A stretch of 64,000 nucleotides of DNA from positions 558,001-622,000 of the forward strand of contig NZ_CABPSF010000003.1 of assembly GCF_902459685.1 (NCBI RefSeq), in the 5' to 3' direction. How positions within the stretch are numbered: position 1 is the stretch's first letter; each line of letters opens with the position of its first letter. The notes under the pieces are model-generated. The model did not search any database, had not been told where the DNA came from, and saw only the letters and a program-made list of their open reading frames with translations. The stretch is from Pandoraea iniqua (GTDB lineage: Bacteria > Pseudomonadota > Gammaproteobacteria > Burkholderiales > Burkholderiaceae). The position numbers and the translations under genes are program-made. Of the stretch, positions 8,789 through 16,619 are shown piece by piece.

Positions 8789-9295
8789 ATGACTTCAACT
8801 TGGCTTCTATTGGCCGCCCAAGCCGCAGCGGTCGGCGTAATCGCCACCGTGGCGGTGGATGTGTGGGCGTGGCTGCTGCGCCGGCTGTTCGGTATGGCGT
8901 CGTTGGATTACGCGATGGTCGGGCGCTGGCTGGGCCACATGCCGGCCGGTCGCTTTGCGCACCCGGGTATCGGGCGAGCCACACCGGTGTCAGGCGAGCG
9001 CGCGCTGGGCTGGTTCGCGCATTACGCCATCGGCGTGGGTTTTGGCGTGTGCCTCGTAGCGCTCACGGGCCCGAGCTGGCTTCAGACCCCGACGATCCTG
9101 CCCGCACTGGCTTTCGGCATTGCCACCGTCGCCGTGCCGTTCTTCGTCATGCAGCCGGCCTTTGGCGCGGGCGTGGCGGCGTCGAAGACACCGGCCCCCG
9201 CGCAGGCACGTCTGCGCAGCCTGATGACGCACGGCGTGTTCGGCGTGGGGCTGTATCTTGGGGCGCAACTCGTCTCGATCGCGGCAGGCAACTGA
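8789..9295 (+). CDS. DUF2938 family membrane protein
   Basis: 168 residues from ATG 8789 (MTSTWLLLAAQAAAVG), preceded by GAAAGAGA. About four hydrophobic helices: near 3-25, 72-92, 96-118 and 143-162. The pattern matches the DUF2938 family, whose function is unknown. The conserved-looking segment GRWLGHMPAGRFAHPGI lies between helices 1 and 2. It is divergent from a MerR regulator and preceded by a MerR-type promoter, so it is probably induced by the regulator's small-molecule or redox signal. An earlier ATG at 8723 would add a poorly conserved leader. Confidence 0.82.
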   Translation: MTSTWLLLAAQAAAVGVIATVAVDVWAWLLRRLFGMASLDYAMVGRWLGHMPAGRFAHPGIGRATPVSGERALGWFAHYAIGVGFGVCLVALTGPSWLQTPTILPALAFGIATVAVPFFVMQPAFGAGVAASKTPAPAQARLRSLMTHGVFGVGLYLGAQLVSIAAGN

Positions 9296-9338
9296 TGGGC
9301 GGCCGGCGCTTCAAAATGACGCAAATGAGGCTACGCGC

Positions 9339-9367
9339 TTGAGCTGTCACACGCGCCGTACTATAGT
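9339..9367 (+). promoter_or_regulatory. Sigma-70-like promoter for the FRG gene
   Basis: TTGAGC (9339-9344) and TATAGT (9362-9367) with a 17-bp spacer, 71 bp before the FRG start codon. The leader then contains a stem CGCTATG (9374-9380) / CATAGCG (9396-9402) with a 15-base loop. Confidence 0.5.
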
Positions 9368-9438
9368 GGCCGACGCTATGTCTCGCTTGCCGGGGCATAG
9401 CGCTTCACCCCAATAAGAAAGCCACTACAAGGATCGCC

Positions 9439-10224
9439 ATGGAAACCACCGTCATTTCGAGCTGGAAGGATTTCATGGAGTTGTCCTCCCGCTTCGAAGG
9501 GTGGGCCTTTCGCGGCCAGCAGGACGCCCGCTGGCATCCCCAAAGCTCGCTGTCGCGCTATCTGCACGCCTACGTCTCCGACAAGGAGCAATGGCGCAGC
9601 CGCGAAGCCCGGGCGATTCGCATCTTCCGTCGCAAGGCGCTCAACCACGTCAAGCTGCCGGAGATGCTGCACGACGACCTGCGCTGCCTCGGCCTGATGC
9701 AGCACCACGGCGCCCCGACGCGCATGCTCGACTTCACCAAATCGCCGTTCGTGGCGGCCTTCTTCGCACTGGAACGGGCCACCAGCGACGCGGCCATCTT
9801 CGCCCTGAACACCCCAGCCCTCTACGACGACAGCGCCCGGCCGCGTCATGCCCCGTGGCTCACGCGCGACACGATCGACCCGCGCGTGAAAGGCAATATG
9901 GAGAAGTACTTCCTCAGCAACGACAACGAGGTGGTGTGGTTCGGTGAGCCCGAAGAGATGGATGGACGGCTGATCGCGCAATCGGGCACGTTCGTCGTGC
10001 CCGGCGTGATCGACCGCCCGCTGCATCGCATTCTCGATGGTTACGAAAGCGAAGAGCCGCTGTTGCGCAAAATCGTGCTGCCCGTTGCGCTACGGGCCGA
10101 GGCGATGAAGTGGCTGTACCGCATGAACGTCACCAACGCGTCGCTGTTTCCCGATCTGGATGGGCTGGCACGCTCCATCGCCATCGAGATCGAAATGGTC
10201 TGGCCGACGCAGACGTTGGGGTAG
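9439..10224 (+). CDS. FRG-domain protein
   Basis: 261-residue cytoplasmic protein with the FRG domain: GWAFRGQQDARW near residues 21-32 gives the FRG core, followed by LGLMQHHGAPTRMLDFTKSP near 88-107 and a conserved C-terminal half. The biochemical role of FRG domains is not settled; they occur singly and in predicted anti-phage loci. Here it has its own promoter and no recognisable partner genes (DUF2938 before it, a CMD family protein converging after it). No signal peptide or membrane segment is seen. Confidence 0.88.
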   Translation: METTVISSWKDFMELSSRFEGWAFRGQQDARWHPQSSLSRYLHAYVSDKEQWRSREARAIRIFRRKALNHVKLPEMLHDDLRCLGLMQHHGAPTRMLDFTKSPFVAAFFALERATSDAAIFALNTPALYDDSARPRHAPWLTRDTIDPRVKGNMEKYFLSNDNEVVWFGEPEEMDGRLIAQSGTFVVPGVIDRPLHRILDGYESEEPLLRKIVLPVALRAEAMKWLYRMNVTNASLFPDLDGLARSIAIEIEMVWPTQTLG

Positions 10225-10233
10225 CCGCTTCAC

Positions 10234-10665
10234 TCACTGACGCATACCGATCGCCAGACGGTTGAACGCGCTCATCAGCGCGACGGCAAAGCTCAGATCG
10301 GCGATTTCGGCATCGCTGAAATGTGCCTTCAGCGGCGTGAAATCTTCATCCGGCGCGTGGGTATGCGCCACATCCACCAGTGATTCGGTCCACGCCAGCG
10401 CGGCACGTTCGCGCGCGTCGAAATGCGAACTCACACGCCAGCCCGCCAGACTGTCGATCTTCGCGTCGGCCATGCCGTCCGAGCGCAGCGCCTTCGAATG
10501 CATCTCCAGACAGAACGCGCAGCCGTTGATCTGCGAAATGCGCAGGTAGACCAATTCCACCAGCGGCTTGCCGAGCGTGCTTTTCGACAGCGCTTTCTTG
10601 GTGGCGGCAAAGCCCTGATAGGCTTCGGCGGACAGGGTGTAATACGGCAGACGAAGGGTGCTCAT
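10234..10665 (-). CDS. Carboxymuconolactone decarboxylase / AhpD-like family protein
   Basis: 143 residues from ATG 10665 (MSTLRLPYY). The redox motif C49-A-F-C52-L-E-M-H56 is the AhpD-type CxxC..H active site, so a thiol peroxidase or reductase role is more likely than true decarboxylation. It is divergent, across a 104-bp operator region, from a MocR-type regulator that is likely to control it; this arrangement is common in Burkholderiales. It converges on the FRG gene with only 9 bp between. Confidence 0.9.
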   Translation of the reverse strand: MSTLRLPYYTLSAEAYQGFAATKKALSKSTLGKPLVELVYLRISQINGCAFCLEMHSKALRSDGMADAKIDSLAGWRVSSHFDARERAALAWTESLVDVAHTHAPDEDFTPLKAHFSDAEIADLSFAVALMSAFNRLAIGMRQ

Positions 10666-10718
10666 GACTGACTCCAAGTGGGATTTGCTTGTCGCGGAAC
10701 CCATACTTTAGGAAAATC

Positions 10719-10764
10719 ATGTCCCATCGAACAGATACAAGAATTGACTGATCGAATAGGACAT
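10719..10764. promoter_or_regulatory. Operator-like arms between CMD and MocR genes
   Basis: ATGTCC (10719-10724) and GGACAT (10759-10764) are exact inverted arms. ATCGA occurs as direct copies at 10726-10730, 10751-10755 and 10763-10767. The arrangement, in the divergent intergenic region and reaching the mocR start, fits autoregulation and control of the CMD gene. Confidence 0.45.
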
Positions 10765-10769
10765 CGAGT

Positions 10770-12236
10770 ATGGAACTGCATGAGCTGAAGCCCAGCCGTG
10801 GAAAAGATGCGAATGCCCCGATTTATCTGCAACTGTACCGGCGCTATCTCGACGTGATCGCTGCGGGCAAGCTGCGTCCGGGTGAGCGCGTGCCCTCGGT
10901 ACGCAGCCTCGCCAGCGAACTGAATCTGGCGCGGGGCACCGTCGAGCTGGCCTATCAGATGTTGACCAGCGAGGGCTATTTCACTGCGCGCGGCGCCGCA
11001 GGCACTTTCATCTCGCCCCGTATCGAGAGTCTTGGCGAGCCCGGGCCGGCTGCCCCGCCACTGCCGCCCGCGACTGCGGCCGACACCGCGCCACGGAGCG
11101 CACCGGCTGGCGCCGCACCCCGCCCGTTCCAACTTGGCTTGCCCGCGCTCGATGCCTTTCCGCGCAAGACGTGGTCACGACTGGCAGGCCGCAATGCGCG
11201 GGTCATGGACACCGCCGCACTGATCTACCCGGATATCACCGGCTACGATCCGCTGCGCCGCGCCATCGCCACCTATCTGGGCATCTCGCGTGGCATTGCC
11301 TGCACACATGAACAGGTTTTCGTCACCGCGGGGCACCTTGGCACGCTGGAAATGGTCTGCCGCACGCTGCTGAGCCCCGGCGATACCGGCTGGTATGAAG
11401 ACCCCGGTTATTTATTCGCGCGGCATTTTCTCGAACGCGCCGGTATGCGGCTGGCACCGGTACCGGTCGACGAGGAAGGTCTCGATGTGGCGGCAGGTCT
11501 CAAGCACGCGGGCGATGCGCGCTTTGCCGTGGTCACGCCTACGCATCAGAGTCCGACGGGTGTCACGCTGTCGCTGCCGCGCCGCCTCCAGTTGCTGGAG
11601 TGGGCCAGCCAACGCGATGCGTGGATCGTGGAAGACGACTACGACAGCGAGTTTCGCTACCACGGCCGCCCGTTGCCCGCGCTCAAGAGTCTGGACCGCG
11701 ACGACCGTGTGCTCTACACGGGCACCTTCAGCAAGGTGTTGTTCCCGGGGCTTCGGTTGGCGTATCTGGTCGTGCCTGCATCGCAAATCGACCGGTTTCG
11801 CGACGCGGCGAGACACCTGCCCGGCCCCGGCTCGATTTTGCTGCAAGCCACCGTCGCCGACTTCATGACGCAAGGCCACTTCGCCCGGCATCTGCGCAAG
11901 ATGCGCGCACTCTACGGCGAGCGGCGCGGCTTTCTCGTTGACGCGTTGTCGCACGTGTTTGACGACACGCTCAGCGTTGCGCCGCAAGCGGGAGGCATCC
12001 ATGCCTTGGCCAGCCTGCCGCGCGGACGCGATGACAAGGTGTTGGTCGCCGCCGCCCAGCAACAGGGGCTGGCGGTACAGGCTGTCAGCAATTGGCAGAT
12101 GCGTGCGGCGTCAGGGACATCACGTGCCCGTCTTCCGGCGCGCTCGGGTCTGCTCCTCGGCTTCACCAACATCACCGGCCCCGAGGTCGCGATGCAGTTG
12201 TGCGGGCAATTGTTGACGGCCACCCGAGGGGTTTGA
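10770..12236 (+). CDS. MocR/PdxR-type regulator (GntR HTH fused to aminotransferase domain)
   Basis: 488 residues. The N-terminal GntR winged helix (about 18-88, VPSVRSLASELNLARGTVELAYQ) is followed by a fold-type-I aminotransferase-like domain. The PLP-binding Lys is at about 322 in TGTFSKVLFPGLRLAYL, and the aspartate region is VEDDYDSEFRYHG. Such proteins use PLP or its amino-acid adducts as effector. The last 117 bp overlap, on the opposite strand, the 3' end of the PLD-VTT-EEP gene. Confidence 0.93.
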   Translation: MELHELKPSRGKDANAPIYLQLYRRYLDVIAAGKLRPGERVPSVRSLASELNLARGTVELAYQMLTSEGYFTARGAAGTFISPRIESLGEPGPAAPPLPPATAADTAPRSAPAGAAPRPFQLGLPALDAFPRKTWSRLAGRNARVMDTAALIYPDITGYDPLRRAIATYLGISRGIACTHEQVFVTAGHLGTLEMVCRTLLSPGDTGWYEDPGYLFARHFLERAGMRLAPVPVDEEGLDVAAGLKHAGDARFAVVTPTHQSPTGVTLSLPRRLQLLEWASQRDAWIVEDDYDSEFRYHGRPLPALKSLDRDDRVLYTGTFSKVLFPGLRLAYLVVPASQIDRFRDAARHLPGPGSILLQATVADFMTQGHFARHLRKMRALYGERRGFLVDALSHVFDDTLSVAPQAGGIHALASLPRGRDDKVLVAAAQQQGLAVQAVSNWQMRAASGTSRARLPARSGLLLGFTNITGPEVAMQLCGQLLTATRGV

Positions 12237-15200
12237 TGCGCTGGCAGCGCGCACGGGTAGCGTCGTGCGCAACGACGCCACCAGTGGCAGATGATCGGAA
12301 GCCAATCTCGCGAGCGGCGTCGTGTGGCGGCGTACGCCGTTCAGATGGGCGCGCGGCGATGTCCAGATACGATCCAGCGCGAATACCGGCCAGCGGGACG
12401 GAAATGTCGCGACATGCGGCGCACGCTCGAAATACCGGTGCAGCCAGCGCAGCGGCCGGCCCCAGAGAAACCATTCGTTGACGTCCCCCAGCAGCACCAT
12501 CGCTGCGCGCGGCTGGTTCGACAGGCATTGCAGCAGACGGTGCACCTGCTCGCGGCGTTCGCCCGGGCGCAAGCCGAGGTGCGTGGCGATCACGCGCAAT
12601 TGCATCTCGCGCCCCTGTGCGTCCTGCCATGCGAGCGTCGCGTCGATGGCGCCGCGCGGTTCACGGCCATTCACACTCAGGTCGATATGACGGACGGCCA
12701 CGGGCGCGAAGCGGGTCAGCAGCGCGTTGCCGAATGTCGAACCGTCGCGGTTGAGCGTCGGGCCGGGAATCACGTGCATCCCCCGTGCCTCCGCATACGA
12801 CGCGAGCAACCCGACGCCCGGGGCGTTCGATGCGACTTCCTGCAACGCAACGATATCGGCGTCGATCTCATCGAGCACACGGGCAATGCGCTCAGGATCA
12901 TGACGACCGTCGGTGCCGACACTGCCATGCACGTTGTAGCTGGCAACCACCATCTCGCGACTGACGGTCTCCATCGGGCTGTCTGCGCCGTCCGGCACCA
13001 TGGCGTCGGGACTCGTACGGCGCGACGCCGCATTCGATGCAGGGCTTGATGTCGGACCCGATGTCGATTCAGTCGACGCTGAAACCGCTCGCGCCTTCGC
13101 TGCCGACGGCGCAGATTTGCCTCCCATGTGGCGTTTGAGCGCAACGATACCCAACCCCGGGATGACGAGTACCACGGCGAACAACACGGCCGTCCAACCG
13201 TTCGGGCGCTGCGCCAACGCGGTCACCCGATCGACGAGCGCCGCCGCGATCAGAATGCCCGGCGTAATCCCGATCACGGTGCCGAGCAGGCAGTCGCGCA
13301 AACGAATGCGCGAAGCACCCACCACGAGATTGACCAGCGTGAACGGTGCGAGCGGCATCAGCCGGAGCACGATCATGGCCAGCAGACCGTGATCGCCAAT
13401 CTGGCGGCTGAGCGCGTTCAGGCGGCGTCCGCCGAAGCGCTGCACGGCATCGCGTCCCGCCAACCGTCCGACGCTGTAACCAGCCATCGCGCCCAGCGCC
13501 GTCCCGGCTAGCGCGTAGAGCGCCCCCATCACCGGCCCGAACACGACCACTGTCACAACGATCAGCACGGTCACGGGCACCATGACCAGCGAGCCCACGA
13601 CATACACCAGCATCATGGCGAGCGACGCCAATCGCATGTGCCGGATCATCTCGACAAACCCGAGCACCCGCTGCATATCGGCCCACTCCCGCAACGGCGT
13701 GTAGCGCCACGCCAGCCCAAGCCCGGCGAGTACCACCAGCAACACGATGAGCGCGGTGATACGGCCGATCAACCTCGGACGCGCTTCGTGCGCGATAAAG
13801 GTTTCCATCACGTTTTCGAAGTCGATGGGCTCCATCGGATCGAGCACCACCGCCCCCGGCGATGCGGCATCGTCCGCTTCGTCCAGCTCAGGCGTGAAGG
13901 CTTCGAGCGTGCGCTCGCCCTCTCGGTGCAGTGCATCGATTGCGCCGTGCAGACCGCCCTGTGCGCGAGTCAGCGCGTCAGCCACGGCCGATTCCGTGAC
14001 ATCGAGATGCTCGGCCAGCAACCGGTTGCGCGCACGGGCGATGCCCGCCGCGATGCGCGCATCGCCATTGGCGGCGACGGCCAGATTGCACTCGGTGTCG
14101 AGCCCCATCGAACGATTGTTCAGGTTGGCCGAGCCGATGACGAGCAACGCATCGTCCATCACCATCACTTTGCTGTGCACGTTCACACACGCGGGGGCGA
14201 TGCCGGGGACCTCCGGGCAGTAGAGGCGAAAACGCGCCTGTGGGTCCACTTCGCGCAAGCGCCGGTACAAGCGCGCTCGCAAGACTCCCATGCTTTGCTC
14301 CTGCAACCACCCGCTCTCGGCGCGGCGCGACACAACGGCGATATCCGGGCAGTCGTCGGCGGCAAGCCGCGCCGCGAGGGCATCGCCAATCGGTGTTGCC
14401 GTGAAGTATTGATTCTCGAAGTAGAGCCGGTCGCGCGCAGCGGCGATGGCATCGAGATAGAGCGTTTGAATCTCTTGCACCGCGCCCCGCCCTTCGAACG
14501 CCGGGGCCGTGCGCGAGATACCGACATCGATGTCGGTCAGATCGGGCGCCACCGATGCAGGCCACGGGTCGAGCGGCGCATACGGTGCGTCGCGGGTATC
14601 GCGAAAGCGCAGGTCGACGTGCATGCCGGTGGCCCGATACCACCGCGCCTCGGCAAGCTGCGCGAGCGCGCGGGCCGCCTCACCGTCGACCATCGCGTGC
14701 ACGTCGTGAAACGGCGGATAGGCGTGACCCGACGGATCGCGCCGGCCGGGCGTATCCGGGGCGTGGGCTGGCGTATCCCACCGGCAACGCGTGAGATCGA
14801 GACCACCGACGAACGCAAGGCGCTGATCGATCACGACCACTTTCTGGTGATGCGACGCGCCCGTCGGGTGCCTGCCGTCGAGCCGGAAGGACAGCCGGCG
14901 ATGCGTCTGCCAGTCGAGTTTGACGGCGGGCAGCCACTCGCGCTCAAGCGCGTAAAGCATGGCGAAGTCCCAGCTCAGCGCATAAATACGCAGCGACTTG
15001 TTTCGCCGCACCAGCGCATCGAGAAAGTCGCGCAGCCCGGCGGGCAAGCCGTCGTCCGGCCCTTCCGGTGCAAGTTGCATGCGGCTGTCGATGTCCCAGC
15101 CGAGGATGAATACCGTGTGCCGTGCGTGCTGCAACGATTCGCGCAGTGCGCTGAAGTAGGCTTCGCCGTCGACGAGCATGCGCATGCGCGCGGCAGGCTC

Positions 15201-15272
15201 GATGCGCCAGCAATTGCGGCCTTCACGTAACAATGGCTCGACAACACCAGTCGGAGGATGGGCGGGCTTCAT
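12120..15272 (-). CDS. Three-domain protein: phospholipase D + VTT membrane domain + endonuclease/exonuclease/phosphatase
   Basis: 1050 residues. Two PLD HKD motifs are at 142-149 (HQKVVVID) and 366-373 (HSKVMVMD), giving cardiolipin-synthase or phospholipase D-like transphosphatidylation. About 503-712 is a membrane region of VTT/DedA type (FGPVMGALYALAGTALGA, RLMPLAPFTLVNLVVG). A Ser/Ala-rich linker (about 718-772) leads to an EEP domain (from about 774: VASYNVHG, ALQEVA, GDVNEW, SDHLPLV). A role in phospholipid remodelling is an inference. The start at 15272 lacks a strong ribosome site. Its 3' end overlaps the mocR-type gene antisense by 117 bp. Confidence 0.9.
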   Translation of the reverse strand: MKPAHPPTGVVEPLLREGRNCWRIEPAARMRMLVDGEAYFSALRESLQHARHTVFILGWDIDSRMQLAPEGPDDGLPAGLRDFLDALVRRNKSLRIYALSWDFAMLYALEREWLPAVKLDWQTHRRLSFRLDGRHPTGASHHQKVVVIDQRLAFVGGLDLTRCRWDTPAHAPDTPGRRDPSGHAYPPFHDVHAMVDGEAARALAQLAEARWYRATGMHVDLRFRDTRDAPYAPLDPWPASVAPDLTDIDVGISRTAPAFEGRGAVQEIQTLYLDAIAAARDRLYFENQYFTATPIGDALAARLAADDCPDIAVVSRRAESGWLQEQSMGVLRARLYRRLREVDPQARFRLYCPEVPGIAPACVNVHSKVMVMDDALLVIGSANLNNRSMGLDTECNLAVAANGDARIAAGIARARNRLLAEHLDVTESAVADALTRAQGGLHGAIDALHREGERTLEAFTPELDEADDAASPGAVVLDPMEPIDFENVMETFIAHEARPRLIGRITALIVLLVVLAGLGLAWRYTPLREWADMQRVLGFVEMIRHMRLASLAMMLVYVVGSLVMVPVTVLIVVTVVVFGPVMGALYALAGTALGAMAGYSVGRLAGRDAVQRFGGRRLNALSRQIGDHGLLAMIVLRLMPLAPFTLVNLVVGASRIRLRDCLLGTVIGITPGILIAAALVDRVTALAQRPNGWTAVLFAVVLVIPGLGIVALKRHMGGKSAPSAAKARAVSASTESTSGPTSSPASNAASRRTSPDAMVPDGADSPMETVSREMVVASYNVHGSVGTDGRHDPERIARVLDEIDADIVALQEVASNAPGVGLLASYAEARGMHVIPGPTLNRDGSTFGNALLTRFAPVAVRHIDLSVNGREPRGAIDATLAWQDAQGREMQLRVIATHLGLRPGERREQVHRLLQCLSNQPRAAMVLLGDVNEWFLWGRPLRWLHRYFERAPHVATFPSRWPVFALDRIWTSPRAHLNGVRRHTTPLARLASDHLPLVASLRTTLPVRAASASNPSGGRQQLPAQLHRDLGAGDVGEAEEQTRARRKTGT

Positions 15273-15394
15273 GCCATGTGTGACTCGGCGCGCGTCGCAC
15301 GAGTTGCAGGCTGCACATGGCGGGAAGCTTTCCGAAGGTTTCTGAACCCGCTCGGGCGTCGCAAGGCGGTGCCGCGAAGGGGCACATTCAGAAA

Positions 15395-15438
15395 GCGGAT
15401 TTCGTCGCTAAAACATCGTTAGTCGCGACGAAATCCGC
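15395..15438 (-). terminator. 14-bp perfect hairpin downstream of the DUF4142 gene
   Basis: GCGGATTTCGTCGC (15395-15408) and GCGACGAAATCCGC (15425-15438) are exact inverted copies around a 16-base loop. It begins 22 bp past the DUF4142 stop and on the minus strand is followed by TTTC, so it is a plausible but T-poor terminator. The same stem and loop lengths recur at 16415-16458. Confidence 0.55.
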
Positions 15439-15459
15439 TGATATTGCGTTGAAGCTGCC

Positions 15460-16092
15460 TTATTTCCCCATTTCGACTTTGGCGGAAACTTCACGGGCTT
15501 CACTGAGATGGTGGCGAATTGTAGGCAACGTCTGACGTGCGAATCCGCGCAAGTCTGAGTCCTGTCCCTTATCCGCTTCCAGTGAAAAAAGCTGGACGGC
15601 CTGCTCGTGCGCGTCCGGCCCTGCCAGCGCCATATAGGCCACATCGAACGCGTGTCCCTTCTTCTGTTTGAGCGCCTCGATGTCGGGGTTGACGGCCGTG
15701 TCGTTGGGGACGCTGACGCCCTTCTTCGCGGCGAGTTGCCGCAGCGCTTCATTCGCCTTGCTATGGTCGGTGACCATCTGCTGCGCAAAGCGCTTGACGG
15801 CGGGGTTGGTGGAACGCTGCACCGCGACCTGACTGGCCTGCACTTCTGCCTTGCCCGCCTGCTGCGCCTTGTCGACAAACTCGGCGTCGAGACCCGCGGT
15901 CGGCTGTGCAGTGCGTTGGGCTTGGGCAGCCGCGCGCGTCACGTCCACGCCGCCCCCGGCGACGCCTATCTCATCGCCGCCGCCCTGTGCGGGCTCTCCT
16001 TTCGGTAGTTCCTGCGCAAACGTCCACGTGCTGAACATCAAGGTTGCGGCGGCGAGGCACGCGCCGGACATTTTGAGGTGTCGTGTCTGCAT
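15460..16092 (-). CDS. Secreted DUF4142 family protein
   Basis: 210 residues from ATG 16092 (MQTRHLKMSG), preceded by GGGAGG at 7 bp. Signal peptide to about residue 26 (STWTFAQ). The DUF4142 helical bundle spans about 68-205 and has the ferritin-like look of the family (VDKAQQAGKAEVQASQVA, VKRFAQQMVTDHSKANEAL). Its role is unknown; periplasmic or extracytoplasmic stress function is a common suggestion. It is monocistronic, with a hairpin after it. An earlier in-frame start at 16269 would bury the signal peptide and is rejected. Confidence 0.9.
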   Translation of the reverse strand: MQTRHLKMSGACLAAATLMFSTWTFAQELPKGEPAQGGGDEIGVAGGGVDVTRAAAQAQRTAQPTAGLDAEFVDKAQQAGKAEVQASQVAVQRSTNPAVKRFAQQMVTDHSKANEALRQLAAKKGVSVPNDTAVNPDIEALKQKKGHAFDVAYMALAGPDAHEQAVQLFSLEADKGQDSDLRGFARQTLPTIRHHLSEAREVSAKVEMGK

Positions 16093-16292
16093 TCTGTCCT
16101 CCCAAGGTTGACGACAACGGATGGCGACGATAGATGCCCATTCGACTACGTAGTCAACGGCACCGTTCGTCATCGCGTCATCGAACTTTTCTATGCGGTG
16201 CCGCCCTCCGCTACAAAGTTTCAATGCCGAATGGTTCCTAAGCGGGGTGCCGGGAGACGCATCGCACACGGTGATCTTTTAAGACGACGCGC

Positions 16293-16320
16293 TTGACGTC
16301 ATCCGCGCGCTGCGTATAAA
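16293..16320 (+). promoter_or_regulatory. Strong sigma-70-like promoter upstream of DapA-family gene
   Basis: TTGACG (16293-16298) and TATAAA (16315-16320) with a 16-bp spacer, one of the best matches in the window. The predicted start site near 16327 is about 290 nt before the DapA-family ATG. Confidence 0.6.
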
Positions 16321-16328
16321 GTCACCGC

Positions 16329-16427
16329 ATGACGAATTTCAGCGCCCTTCTCTCGTACGCAGTAAGCGTTGCCGCCACGCGGCAGCCGGGCGCGTTCGTC
16401 AAAGCTAAAAAACAGTCGCTCAACTGA
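16329..16427 (+). CDS. Possible 32-residue leader ORF
   Basis: ATG 16329 to TGA 16425-16427 would encode a small basic peptide (begins MTNFSALLSY, ends KAKKQSLN). The ATG lies about 2 nt after the predicted transcription start, so it would be essentially leaderless. The stop codon lies inside the left arm of the 14-bp hairpin, a geometry that could couple translation to RNA folding. No homology is recognised; it may equally be non-coding. Confidence 0.25.
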   Translation: MTNFSALLSYAVSVAATRQPGAFVKAKKQSLN

Positions 16428-16458
16428 CCGGAGCGTGCTGTTCCGTCAGTTGAGCGAC
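16415..16458 (-). terminator. 14-bp perfect hairpin with T-run on the minus strand
   Basis: GTCGCTCAACTGAC (16415-16428) and GTCAGTTGAGCGAC (16445-16458) pair exactly around a 16-base loop. Reading the minus strand it is followed by TGTTTTTTAGC, so it has the form of an intrinsic terminator in that direction, although no minus-strand gene is visible upstream of it. On the plus strand it lies in the leader of the DapA-family gene. Confidence 0.5.
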
Positions 16459-16619
16459 GGAATAGCCACGTGGACCCGGCAGTCCCGCCCGCGCCTCTGC
16501 GCACCTCGCCCGCCTGCCCTGTAGTTCCCCACGCGTCTCGCGATTCACGTCGTCCTGCTGAACGGTTTGCCGTACAGGTCATCACACGTTTGTCGTTTTG
16601 GAACTGACTGGAGACACTC

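Larger units (their letters stand above)
16093..16619. other. 527-bp gap between DUF4142 and DapA-family genes
   Basis: No convincing long gene. It holds a good sigma-70-like promoter on the plus strand (16293-16320), a 32-codon ORF that starts right after it (16329-16427) and a 14-bp hairpin (16415-16458), all ahead of the DapA-family start at 16620. The arrangement looks like a long regulated leader or a small RNA gene. Confidence 0.5.

Noticed and set aside
13638-15230. Long plus-strand reading frame through the PLD-VTT-EEP gene
   Set aside because: Shadow of the HKD/VTT coding frame; the reverse protein has no recognisable domains.
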